DNA of 64,000 bases from Streptomyces lincolnensis. Lineage in GTDB: Bacteria; Actinomycetota; Actinomycetes; Streptomycetales; Streptomycetaceae. The notes below the pieces were generated by a model. That model did no database searches, had not been told where the DNA came from, and was given only the letters and a program-made list of their open reading frames with translations. Made by a program: the position numbers and the translations under genes. Location: the NCBI RefSeq assembly GCF_021173675.1, contig NZ_JAIHON010000013.1, positions 186,001-250,000 on the forward strand, written 5' to 3'. Positions 54,301-60,554 of the stretch are shown here, piece by piece (within the stretch, counting starts at the first letter, position 1; every line of letters begins with the position of its first letter).

Positions 54301-56461
54301 AGATGCCGAACAGGCCGGCGTCGAACTCCCCGGCCCGGTGCAGGAATCCGCCGTACCGGGTGTACGACGTGCCGGTCCGGTCCGGATCGGGGTGGTAGAG
54401 GCCGGCGAGGTCCCAGCCCCGGTCGGCCGGGAAGTCCGAGATGGTGTCGCGGCCCTCGGTGACCACCCGCCACAGGTCCTCGGGGGAGCCGACGTCACCG
54501 GGATAGCGGCAGCCCATGGCGACGATCACGATCGGGTCGTCCGGTTCCGTCGCCGCGGTGGAGCGGGCCGGAGCGTCGGACACCGGGGGAAACAGCAGGG
54601 AGTGCGTGTACCGGGCCAGTGCGGCCGGGGTCGGGTGGTCGAACACCAGCGTCGACGGCAGCCGCAGTCCGGTCGCCTCGCCCAGCCGCTCGATCAGCGT
54701 GACGGCACCCGTCGAGGTCAGCCCGAGATCGGTGAACGGGCTGTCGGCGTCGAGCCGTTGACCCAGGTCGCCGCCGCAGACCGCGGCCGTCTCGGTGAGT
54801 ACCGCCTCGCGCAGCGCGCGTTCCCGTCCCTCGGGCGGCAGGGACAGCAGCCGTCGGCGCAGGGCCCCGTCGGCGGCCGTGGGGGAGGGGAGCGCCGGGC
54901 GGGCGGCGGTCACGGGCCGGGCGAGTCCCGGGACGACGGCGTGCCGGGCGATCTTGCCGGACGCCGTCCGTGGCACGGCCGCGATCTCGTGGATCTCGGC
55001 CGGCAGCTTGTACGCGGCCAGCCGGGTCCGGCACGCGGCCATGACCCGCTCCGGATCGATCCCCTCCGGTCCCGGGACGACGTAGGCCACGGGGACCTCG
55101 CCGAGCACCTCGTGCGGCCTGCCGACCACCACCGCGTCCCGCACGCCCGGAGAGCGCAGCAGGGCCTCCTCCACCTCCGTGGGGTGGATGTTCTCCCCGC
55201 CGCGGATGATCAGTTCGGCGACCCGGCCGGTGAGCACGAGATGGCCGTGCTCCACGCGCCGGCCCAGGTCCCCGGTCCGGTACCAGCCGTCCCGCAGCGC
55301 GGCCCGCGTCGCCTCGGGCTGCCGGTGGTACCCGCTCATCAGGCTCGGGCCCCGCACCCAGACCTCGCCCTCCGCCCCGTCGGCGGCGTCCTCGCCGGAA
55401 CCCGGATCGACGAGCCGTACGTCCACCCCCGGCACCGGCGTCCCGCAGGACCCCTCGACCCGCGGCCCGTCCGGCCGGTTCACCGCGATCATCCCGCAGG
55501 TCTCGGTGCTGCCGTAGGCGTCCAGCAGCGGCGCGCCGAGCAGTTCCTCCACCGCCCGGCGCAAGGACGGCGCGCTCGGCGCACCCGCCACCAGACAGGT
55601 CCGCAGAGCCGGCGGGGTCGGGCCCTTTCCGGCCGAGGCCAGCACCTGGTGGTAGACGGCGGGCACCCCGGCCAGCACGGTGTAGGGACCCTCGTCGTGC
55701 GCGGCGCACAGCTCCCGCAACAGGCCCTCGGGCGGCAGGAGTTCGCCGGTGATCCGGGCACTCGCGCCCACGGCGGTGACGCCCAGGATCGCCAGCGAGT
55801 GTCCGAAACTGTGGAAGAGCGGGAGCGGCCAGAGCAGCCGGTCCTCGGCCGAGAGCCCGAAGATCGGGGCGTAGCAGGCCGCGACCGACCACAGGGCGGC
55901 GCGCTGGGTGGACAGCACGCCCTTGGGGCGGTGGGTGGTGCCCGAGGTGTAGAGCATCCAGGCCGGCTCGTCGAGGCCGAGGTCGTCCCGCGGTGCCTCG
56001 GCGGCCTCGCTCTCGGCCGCGTCACGGAACAGGACCGTTCCCCCGGGCGCGTCCGCCGGGACCGGTCCGGTGCCGGTGAGCAGGACGCGCACCGGGCGGG
56101 ACCCCAGGAGGGGCAGGTGCGCCGGGTCGGTGACGACCACCGTGGCGCCGCTGTCGTCGAGGAAGTGGGCGAGTTCGGCTTCGGAGGACCGGGGGTTGAG
56201 GGGGACGCCGATCGCCCCCGCCCGGACGGCGGCGAGGACGCTCTCCACCATCTCCACGCGGTTGCCCAGACAGATCGCCACCCGGTCACCGCGCCGGACA
56301 CCGGTGCCCGCCAGATACGCGGCCAGCCGGCCGGTGCGCCGCTCCAACTCGGCGTAGGTGACCCGCCGTACGTCGTCGGCGAAGGCCACCCGCGCGGGCG
56401 CCGCCGCGGCATGGGCCCGCAATAACTCGGCCAGCGGCCGGATCAGCCCCTCGTCCGTCAT
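48326..56461 (-). CDS. Modular type I polyketide synthase with ligase loading (AL-ACP-KS-AT-DH-KR-ACP-TE)
   Basis: A 2711-residue PKS. Domains with approximate residues: adenylate-forming ligase 1-520 (YTSGTTHRPKG at 174, YGSTE at 316, WYRTGD at 393, catalytic Lys in ASGKIAR at 502); ACP1 545-640, whose motif reads LGLTSTG in place of LGxDS; KS 641-1065 (Cys in DTACSSSL at 810, both HGTGT and KSNLGH present); AT 1185-1490 (GHSVGE at 1280 and HAFH at 1384 imply malonyl-CoA); DH 1575-1800 (H-x3-G-x4-P at 1580 and DAALH at 1760); KR 1830-2230 (TGGTGALG, LDD motif implying B-type, catalytic Ser and Tyr at 2160-2176); ACP2 near 2340 (LGFDSL); TE 2440-2700 (GASTGG at 2550). The layout predicts activation of an acyl or aryl acid, one malonyl extension with ketoreduction and dehydration, and release. 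The halogenase is co-translated downstream. There is no ER domain. Confidence 0.9.
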   Translation of the reverse strand: MTDEGLIRPLAELLRAHAAAAPARVAFADDVRRVTYAELERRTGRLAAYLAGTGVRRGDRVAICLGNRVEMVESVLAAVRAGAIGVPLNPRSSEAELAHFLDDSGATVVVTDPAHLPLLGSRPVRVLLTGTGPVPADAPGGTVLFRDAAESEAAEAPRDDLGLDEPAWMLYTSGTTHRPKGVLSTQRAALWSVAACYAPIFGLSAEDRLLWPLPLFHSFGHSLAILGVTAVGASARITGELLPPEGLLRELCAAHDEGPYTVLAGVPAVYHQVLASAGKGPTPPALRTCLVAGAPSAPSLRRAVEELLGAPLLDAYGSTETCGMIAVNRPDGPRVEGSCGTPVPGVDVRLVDPGSGEDAADGAEGEVWVRGPSLMSGYHRQPEATRAALRDGWYRTGDLGRRVEHGHLVLTGRVAELIIRGGENIHPTEVEEALLRSPGVRDAVVVGRPHEVLGEVPVAYVVPGPEGIDPERVMAACRTRLAAYKLPAEIHEIAAVPRTASGKIARHAVVPGLARPVTAARPALPSPTAADGALRRRLLSLPPEGRERALREAVLTETAAVCGGDLGQRLDADSPFTDLGLTSTGAVTLIERLGEATGLRLPSTLVFDHPTPAALARYTHSLLFPPVSDAPARSTAATEPDDPIVIVAMGCRYPGDVGSPEDLWRVVTEGRDTISDFPADRGWDLAGLYHPDPDRTGTSYTRYGGFLHRAGEFDAGLFGISPREALAMDPQHRLLLETSWEVWERAGIDRGTLRDSDTGVFVGVMHSDYSARFARHDLEAHLGLGTARSVASGRISYVYGLRGPSITLDTACSSSLVALHWAVRALRSGECSLALAGGVTVMSTPKPFTVFSRQRGLSPDGRCKSFAASADGTAWSEGVGLVLLERLSDARRHGHPVLAVLRGSAVNSDGASNGLSAPNGQAQQRLIAQALADAGLRADDVDAVEAHGTGTRLGDPVEAGALLAAYGQDRGTDRPPLWLGSVKSNLGHTQAAAGVAGVIKMVQALRHEELPRTLHAQTPTPHVDWSTGHVELLAEARPWPASPDRRRRAGVSAFGISGTNAHVILEEAPPLHHGPADVPETARPHTGTTAPSAVAGAPWLLSGADEAALRAQARRLAAHLAARPGLSTADVGFSLAVSRSALTHRALVPAGDDPSRLPAALEALEALSGGRDGAGVVRAVAEPGIRTAFLFTGQGAQRAGMGAELRAAFPAFAAAFDEVCQELDGHLEQPLGQVLSAAEGSPRAALLDRTDFAQAGLFAFEVALFRLLESWGVRPDHLVGHSVGELAAAHVAGVLDLADAAELVAARGRLMRALPEGGAMVALHATEEEAATALTEVADRVAIASVNGPRSTVISGARDAVLTVAAAFEARGRRAVRLRVSHAFHSPLVEPVLDDFRRVAEGLVFRPPRIPVVSTVTGRPADADELCSPEYWVRHARRTVRFADAVRRLGDQGVSAFLEIGPGPVLTTAAEDCLTRPDGDAPVLAAAIRGGEREPESLLSAVARLHVHGVDVDWAAVFAGSGARRVDLPTYAFQRRRYWLEAPPLPAAGASDTPLLGPAFAVPDTDRTVFPGLLSPSAHPWLADHVVGGSVLVPATALVELALRAGGELGCGALDELVVLAPLTLASAARVQVVVGAPDGTGRRPVDIYARPDDAKTNADTGTDPDPGWTRHATGTLAPAPAQPVPPETDLTAWPPRGATRIDLSDAYDGLADGGLAYGPAFRGVRAVWRRGDDLFAEVRLPEAESATADRFGLHPALLDAALHAPQLAGPAPEPGAVRVPFAWNGVRLYATGASDVRVRVTPSGRDTVSVTLADRAGRAVARVESLTLRELPVGTGGSAADVVRRALFREDWVTVEPTRADAGPWVLAGPDELGLGPALPGVVGSAGPEPAVVVVTAVAPVPDPGPPAAVHRLTARVLGALQDWQDDPRTAGARLLVVTRDATADTPDLAGAAVWGLVRAAQAETPGRILLVDTDGRPESLRALPAAVATGEPQLSVRAGRLTAPRLTGAAPAPTTAAPAFGPDGTVLITGGTGALGAEIARHLVTSYGVRHLLLTGRRGPSAPGATELRGTLEELGAEVRIVPCDVADRAALAEVVKGCAPALTAVVHCAGVLDDGVLATLTPERLAAVLRPKADAAWHLHELTRDLDLSAFVLFSSVSGLLGRAGQATYAAANVFLDSLARHRARLGLPAVSMAWGAWDTHRGMTGGPPKGRAEVVRPLSVEQGLALFDAALRAGEPVLAPVLLDRTGLRAEADAVPPLLRGLVGPGGPGTSAARPAEASDAEQPWEPGAWRTVLAGLPEAEREEALAELMRGDVAAVLGHPGADALPEGRSFAELGFDSLMAVQVRNRLSMALRLRLPAAVIFEHATARDLARHVLGLLDDLPAAPPTAETGPPTDETDPPSGKTGPPTDDIRPAQSLAALYRRVCEAGQVVAAMQMLVTASWAVPTFGPEDAPRHALPPLRRAHGSGKGPVLVFFTGHHPPFGAPGGEFAAFHRCFDGEWDVLELPHPGIGAGPAVPADRGTLARVHAETVLRHVGDRPFVVMGASTGGAVAHAVTRRLETEGRAPVGQVLLDTYLINDRNNDKDWLLSLPAAIAPRLGGGRFTGDEDSGVAALGAYTRMFLDWEPEPVATPTLLVRATRPTPEMAAGAGPDEWRTSWPSAHDSVDVSGDHFSFLREHAGETAAAVRAWIGTLTTIGTPTTMEGEQ

Positions 56462-56626
56462 GTCTCCGCCCCTCTCGGGACGTGCCGCAGCACCCCCGAC
56501 CCCGATTCCGCGTGCAGAACAACGAGGTCGAGCCTACGGCCGGCACCCCCGGAAGATCGAACATCTCAGCGACCGGCCGTGGCGGGCGGCCACCGCGAAC
56601 CGGTCCGGAGTGATAGAAGCTCAGAC

Positions 56627-56671
56627 ATGACCAACTCGTACTCCGCCTCCCTGCCGGCAGGCCCGCGATGA
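56627..56671 (+). CDS. Short upstream ORF coupled to the NUDIX gene
   Basis: ATG 56627 opens a 14-codon frame (MTNSYSASLPAGPR) whose TGA overlaps the NUDIX ATG 56668 in an ATGA junction. No strong Shine-Dalgarno is apparent before the NUDIX start itself, so translation of the short frame could deliver ribosomes to it. It might also be just a chance open frame. Confidence 0.35.
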   Translation: MTNSYSASLPAGPR

Positions 56672-57336
56672 CCGCCGGTGTCGACACCCCCGACCGCCGC
56701 GGCCGCACCGGGCTCGACCGGACGGGCCTGGACCTGACCGGCAATCCGCGCGTCAAGGTGCGGGACGTACAACTGCTGTCCAGCCACTGGTACGTCGAGC
56801 GCGCCACCACCTTCGACTACCAGCACGCCGACGGCACCTGGAGAACCCAGCAGCGCGAGACCCACGACCGCGGCAACGGCGCCACCATGCTGCTCTACGA
56901 CGCGGAACGCGAAACCGTCCTGCTCACCCGCCAGTTCCGCTTCCCGGTGTACGTCAACGGACACCCCGACGGCATGCTCGTCGAGACCCCGGGCGGACTC
57001 CTCGACGACGATGACGAGCACCCCGAGATCGCCGTACGCCGTGAGGTCGTCGAGGAGACCGGGCACACCATCGGCGAGGTCCGGCACGTCTTCGACGTCT
57101 ACATGAGCCCGGGCTCGGTCACCGAACGGGTCAGCTTCTACGCCGCCGCCTACGGCCCCGCCACCCGCACCCACGAAGGGGGCGGCCTGGACGAGGAGGG
57201 CGAGGACATCGAGATCCTCGAACTGCCCTTCCGCCGGGCCCTGGAGATGATCCGCACCGGCGGGATCAACGACGCCAAGACCATCATGCTGCTCCAATGG
57301 GCGGCGCTGGAGGGGCCGTTCGCGCCGGGCGCGTGA
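56668..57336 (+). CDS. NUDIX hydrolase (NudK/ADP-sugar pyrophosphatase type)
   Basis: A 222-residue NUDIX protein. The Nudix box follows GMLVETPGGLLDDDDEHPEIAVRREVVEETG (residues about 108-138, E-x-x-E-E consensus). GSVTERVSFYAA and GINDAKTIMLLQWAAL match the sugar-nucleotide (GDP-mannose or ADP-ribose) pyrophosphatase group. The start at ATG 56668 is suggested by homologous length and by coupling to the short frame upstream. The gene is divergent from the PKS by 206 bp. The aldo/keto reductase gene follows 80 bp downstream and has its own promoter. Confidence 0.88.
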   Translation: MTAGVDTPDRRGRTGLDRTGLDLTGNPRVKVRDVQLLSSHWYVERATTFDYQHADGTWRTQQRETHDRGNGATMLLYDAERETVLLTRQFRFPVYVNGHPDGMLVETPGGLLDDDDEHPEIAVRREVVEETGHTIGEVRHVFDVYMSPGSVTERVSFYAAAYGPATRTHEGGGLDEEGEDIEILELPFRRALEMIRTGGINDAKTIMLLQWAALEGPFAPGA

Positions 57337-57342
57337 CATGCC

Positions 57343-57373
57343 TTGACTTGGAGAGCACTTCAACAAGAAGACT
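57343..57373 (+). promoter_or_regulatory. 19-bp-spacer promoter (MerR-type) of the aldo/keto reductase gene
   Basis: TTGACT (57343-57348) and AAGACT (57368-57373) are 19 bp apart, a spacing characteristic of MerR-family activated promoters. A dyad TTGGAG / CTTCAA lies between them. No MerR gene is present within the window. Confidence 0.5.
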
Positions 57374-57416
57374 TCCGTTCGTGCCCCGAGTGCGGGCACG
57401 AACGGGAGGGACGACC

Positions 57417-58400
57417 ATGAAGTACCGCACCATCGGCACCGCTGCGACCACCCGCCGCGAGGTCAGCGTCCTCGCCCTCGGCGCGATGCTGTTCGGCTCC
57501 CGGACGGACGAGAAGACCTCCTTCGCCGTGCTCGACCGCTATGTCGAGGCCGGCGGCACCTTCATCGACACCTCCGACAACTACGCCTTCTGGGAGGACG
57601 GCGGCCAGGGCGGCCAGAGCGAGGAACTCCTCGGGCGCTGGCGCAGGAGCCGGGGCGTCGGCGACGAGATCGTCATCGCCACCAAGCTCGGCGCCCGCCC
57701 CCTGGCCCCTGGCACCAGCTACACGGACAACGCCGAGGGCCTGTCGGCGAAGGTGATCCGCGAGTCCGCCGAACGCAGCCGGGAACGGCTCGGCGTGGAC
57801 AGGCTGGACCTGTTGTACGCACACATCGAGGACCGCGGGGTCCCGCTGCGCGAGACCGTCGAGGGCTTCGCCGAACTCGTCGCCGAGGGCACGGTCGGAC
57901 TGCTCGGCGCGAGCAATCACGCCGCCTGGCGGGTGGAACGGGCCCGCGCCCTCGCCGCCGCCGAGGGCCTGCCGGGCTACGAGGTGCTCCAGTACGCCCA
58001 CAGCCATCTGCGGCCGCGCACCGACATCCCCGACGACCTCTTCCCCGACGGCAGCCTCGGACACGCGGGCGCCGACCTGCTCGGCTATCTGCGGGAGGAG
58101 CCCGGACTGACCCTGGTCGCCTACTCGCCGCTGCTCAAGGGCGCCTACACCCACCCGGACCGGCTGCCCGCGGACTTCGACCACCCGGGCACACCCGCCC
58201 GTCTGAAGGTGCTGCGCGAGGTGGCCGAGGAGACCGGCGCCACCGTCAACCAGGTCGTCCTGGCCTGGCAGTTGGGCGCCGACCTGCCGATCGTCCCGCT
58301 GGTCGGGGCGTCCTCGGTGGCCCAACTCGACGAGAGTCTGGCCGCGGTGGATCTGGAGCTGACGCCCGACCAGCGGGAACGGCTGGACGCGGCCCACTGA
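57417..58400 (+). CDS. Aldo/keto reductase
   Basis: A 327-residue (beta/alpha)8 NADPH-dependent reductase. The active-site residues appear in FIDTSDNYAFW (Asp and Tyr), Lys in IATKLGARPLAP and His in LLYAHIEDRGVP. The C-terminal SSVAQLDESLAAVDLELTPDQRERLD binds the cofactor tail. Start ATG 57417 follows GGGAGGG. A MerR-like promoter architecture precedes it, suggesting induction by an electrophile or redox signal. The methyltransferase leader lies directly downstream. Confidence 0.92.
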   Translation: MKYRTIGTAATTRREVSVLALGAMLFGSRTDEKTSFAVLDRYVEAGGTFIDTSDNYAFWEDGGQGGQSEELLGRWRRSRGVGDEIVIATKLGARPLAPGTSYTDNAEGLSAKVIRESAERSRERLGVDRLDLLYAHIEDRGVPLRETVEGFAELVAEGTVGLLGASNHAAWRVERARALAAAEGLPGYEVLQYAHSHLRPRTDIPDDLFPDGSLGHAGADLLGYLREEPGLTLVAYSPLLKGAYTHPDRLPADFDHPGTPARLKVLREVAEETGATVNQVVLAWQLGADLPIVPLVGASSVAQLDESLAAVDLELTPDQRERLDAAH

Positions 58401-58413
58401 CCGGCGGGCCGCT

Positions 58414-58419
58414 GATAAT
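58414..58419 (+). promoter_or_regulatory. Possible extended -10 element (GATAAT)
   Basis: GATAAT at 58414-58419 within TGATAATCT is close to the sigma-A -10 consensus and lies just after the aldo/keto reductase stop. Transcription from here would give a 5' leader of about 180 bases for the methyltransferase. No matching -35 was found. Confidence 0.4.
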
Positions 58420-58434
58420 CTGACACGGCACCTT

Positions 58435-58595
58435 TCGTGAAGGGACGGCTCGATGACATCCGGCATGTTGCTCGGCATGGTCCTCGGCGACGTCCGCCCC
58501 CGTGCTTCGACGCGGGAGCGGTAGGCCCGACCCTCCTTCTCACGCTCCCGCTCCTCGTCGAAGCGCTCTTCGTGCCCTTGCACGTCCCTTCACGA
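58435..58595 (+). promoter_or_regulatory. Structured leader: candidate translational attenuator
   Basis: TCGTGAAGGGACG (58435-58447) is perfectly complementary to CGTCCCTTCACGA (58583-58595). The first arm contains the SD of a 23-codon leader peptide and the second arm abuts and overlaps the methyltransferase SD GAGGAG (58594-58599). Inside lies a second long hairpin: 58505-58512 pairs with 58556-58563 and 58513-58520 with 58543-58550, with a five-base bulge. The leader stop codon falls just beyond the ascending strand of this hairpin. The structural facts are seen; regulation is inferred. Confidence 0.65.
58453..58524 (+). CDS. 23-residue Met-rich leader peptide
   Basis: The frame starts at ATG 58453, seven bases after GAAGGGA, and ends at TAG 58522-58524. 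Three of its first nine residues are Met (MTSGMLLGM) and it ends in RASTRER. The SD lies within the first arm of the long-range inverted repeat and the coding region covers the ascending side of the inner hairpin, so ribosomes translating it would reshape the structure. No similar protein is recognised. Confidence 0.55.
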   Translation: MTSGMLLGMVLGDVRPRASTRER

Positions 58596-58606
58596 GGAGT
58601 ACGCCC

Positions 58607-59716
58607 GTGTCCGCCATCAGCTGGACCGAGGACCACACCACCCGCACCGCCCGTTGGCACTCCGAGAGCCAGAGCCCGCCGCCCCGGCGGACCGTCGTCG
58701 CCGACGACCGGCTGCGTGCCGCCACCGCCCACCGCCTGGCCCGCGAGGGCACGGCCCTGCTGTGGCGGGGCGACTACCAGGGCGCCCGCCAACTGCTCGC
58801 CGCCATGGGCCGCCGTGTCGATCGCGAGCCCCCGCGACCGGGCGACGGCCCGGCGGAGTCCTTCCACCTCTACCGCCGGGCCCGCGCGCACCGCGCCCGG
58901 GTCCTGGGCGGGCTGCTCGTCCTGCTGGACGACGGCCACACGCTGAACCTGCGCCGGGCACCCGACGTACGCCAGGCGTGCACCGCGGCCTACGGCCCCT
59001 GGTCCGGCCCGACGGTCGTCCCGCTGCGCGAACTGCTCGGCGTGCTCGGCGCCTGGCAGTGGCGGGTCAGGGGCGTGGAGGTACCGGCCCTCGGCGCCCG
59101 CGTCCACCCGCACTACGGCGTCTTCGCCCCCGTCCGGCGCGAGTACGTCGACCTCGTCGACCGGGCGCCCCTGCACGGCCGTACCGCGTTCGACCTGGGC
59201 ACCGGTACGGGAGTGCTGGCGGCCGTGCTCGCCCGGCGCGGGGTGGAGCGCGTGGTCGCCACCGACATCGGTCCGCGCGCCCTGGTCTGCGCGCGCGAGA
59301 ACCTTCACCGGCTCGGACTCGCCGGCCGCGTCGAGGTGACCGGTCCGGCCCTGTACCCCGTGGGCCGCGCCGACCTCGTCGTCTGCAACCCGCCGTGGCT
59401 GCCCGCCCGGCCCCACTCCGACCTGGAGTACGGCGTGTACGACCCGGACGCCGCCATGCTCCGCGGCTTCCTCGACGGTCTCGCCGCCCACCTCACCCCC
59501 GGCGGTGAGGGCTGGCTCGTCCTGTCCGACCTGGCCGAACGGCTCGGGCTCCGGACCCGGGACGATCTGCTCGCCCTGATCCGCGCGGCCGGCCTGCGGG
59601 TCGTGGACCGGCTCGACACCCGCCCACGGCATCCTCGGACCCGGGACACCGACGACCCGCTGCACGCCGCCCGCGCGGCCGAGGTCACCTCGCTGTGGCG
59701 CCTGGCCGTGCGGTGA
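58607..59716 (+). CDS. Class I SAM-dependent methyltransferase with NPPW motif
   Basis: A 369-residue protein. The C-terminal half is a Rossmann methyltransferase: motif I AFDLGTGTGVLAAVLARRG near residue 194, motif II ATDIGPRAL and motif IV VCNPPWLP near residue 260. NPPW/NPPY motifs mark enzymes that methylate planar amino groups (Gln side chains, adenine or guanine). The N-terminal 170 residues form an uncharacterised, Arg-rich domain. GTG 58607 follows GAGGAG by seven bases. The structured leader upstream is unusual for a housekeeping gene and suggests an inducible activity, such as ribosome modification, but the target is not known. Confidence 0.82.
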   Translation: MSAISWTEDHTTRTARWHSESQSPPPRRTVVADDRLRAATAHRLAREGTALLWRGDYQGARQLLAAMGRRVDREPPRPGDGPAESFHLYRRARAHRARVLGGLLVLLDDGHTLNLRRAPDVRQACTAAYGPWSGPTVVPLRELLGVLGAWQWRVRGVEVPALGARVHPHYGVFAPVRREYVDLVDRAPLHGRTAFDLGTGTGVLAAVLARRGVERVVATDIGPRALVCARENLHRLGLAGRVEVTGPALYPVGRADLVVCNPPWLPARPHSDLEYGVYDPDAAMLRGFLDGLAAHLTPGGEGWLVLSDLAERLGLRTRDDLLALIRAAGLRVVDRLDTRPRHPRTRDTDDPLHAARAAEVTSLWRLAVR

Positions 59717-59734
59717 CCCCGTACGCGGGGACTC

Positions 59735-60520
59735 TCAGGGCCTGACCAGCAGCTGGAAGTCGAACGCGTACCGGGACGCGCGGTAGACGTGCGTCGCGTA
59801 CTCGACCGGCCGGCCGGTGTCGTCGTAGGCCGTGCGCTGCATGGTCAGCAGCGCGGATCCCTCGCGCTCGTCGAGGAGCCGGGCCTCCTCGGCGGTGGCG
59901 CTGCGGGCGCCGATGGTCTGGCGGGCGCTGTGCAGGGTGACGCCGGCCGAACGCATCATCCGGTACAGGCCGGTCGACTCCAGCCGGGCCGTGTCGAGGT
60001 CGAGCAGGCCCGGGGGGAGGTAGTTGCACAGGAAGGCGACCGGCTGGCCGTGTGTGGAGCGCAGCCGCTCCAGACAGGTGACCTCGCCGCCCTCGGCGAC
60101 CCCGAGGGCGGCCGCCACGTCGGCGGAGGCCGGAACGCCCTCGTTGCGCATCACCCGGGTCGCCGGTCCCTGCCCGGCCTCCTCCAGGTCGTCGTAGAGA
60201 CTGCTCAGTTCCAGGGGGCGCTTGACCTGGCTGTGCACCACCTGCGTGCCCACCCCGCGCCGGCGGACCAGGAGCCCCTTGTCGACCAGGGACTGGATGG
60301 CCTGGCGGACGGTCGGCCGGGACAGGCCGAGCCGTACGGACAGGTCGATCTCGTTGCCCAGGAGGTTGCCCGGGGCGAGGACGCCGTGCTCGATGGCCGC
60401 CTCCAGCTGCTGGGCCAGCTGGTAGTACAGCGGCACCGGGCTGGCGCGGTCCAGGGCGAAGTCCAGGGAGCTCAGCGCGGGGGCGGGCACGGCACGTGAG
60501 GAATGGCCGGTCTTCGCCAT
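59735..60520 (-). CDS. GntR-family (HutC/UTRA) regulator of the iol locus
   Basis: A 261-residue regulator with an N-terminal winged helix (VPLYYQLAQQLEAAIEHGVLAPGNLLGNEIDLSVRLGLSRPTVRQAIQSLVDKGLLVRRRGVGTQV) and a C-terminal UTRA effector domain (VTCLERLRSTHGQPVAF, YEYATHVYRASRYAFDFQ type segment). It is transcribed in the same direction as iolD and iolC but is the last of that set. Its likely targets are the inositol genes and the divergent promoter at 63449-63514. The ligand is probably an inositol-pathway intermediate. Confidence 0.88.
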   Translation of the reverse strand: MAKTGHSSRAVPAPALSSLDFALDRASPVPLYYQLAQQLEAAIEHGVLAPGNLLGNEIDLSVRLGLSRPTVRQAIQSLVDKGLLVRRRGVGTQVVHSQVKRPLELSSLYDDLEEAGQGPATRVMRNEGVPASADVAAALGVAEGGEVTCLERLRSTHGQPVAFLCNYLPPGLLDLDTARLESTGLYRMMRSAGVTLHSARQTIGARSATAEEARLLDEREGSALLTMQRTAYDDTGRPVEYATHVYRASRYAFDFQLLVRP

Positions 60521-60554
60521 GGAGGTACCTCCCTCGAAGGGTGGGGAGCGGGGG

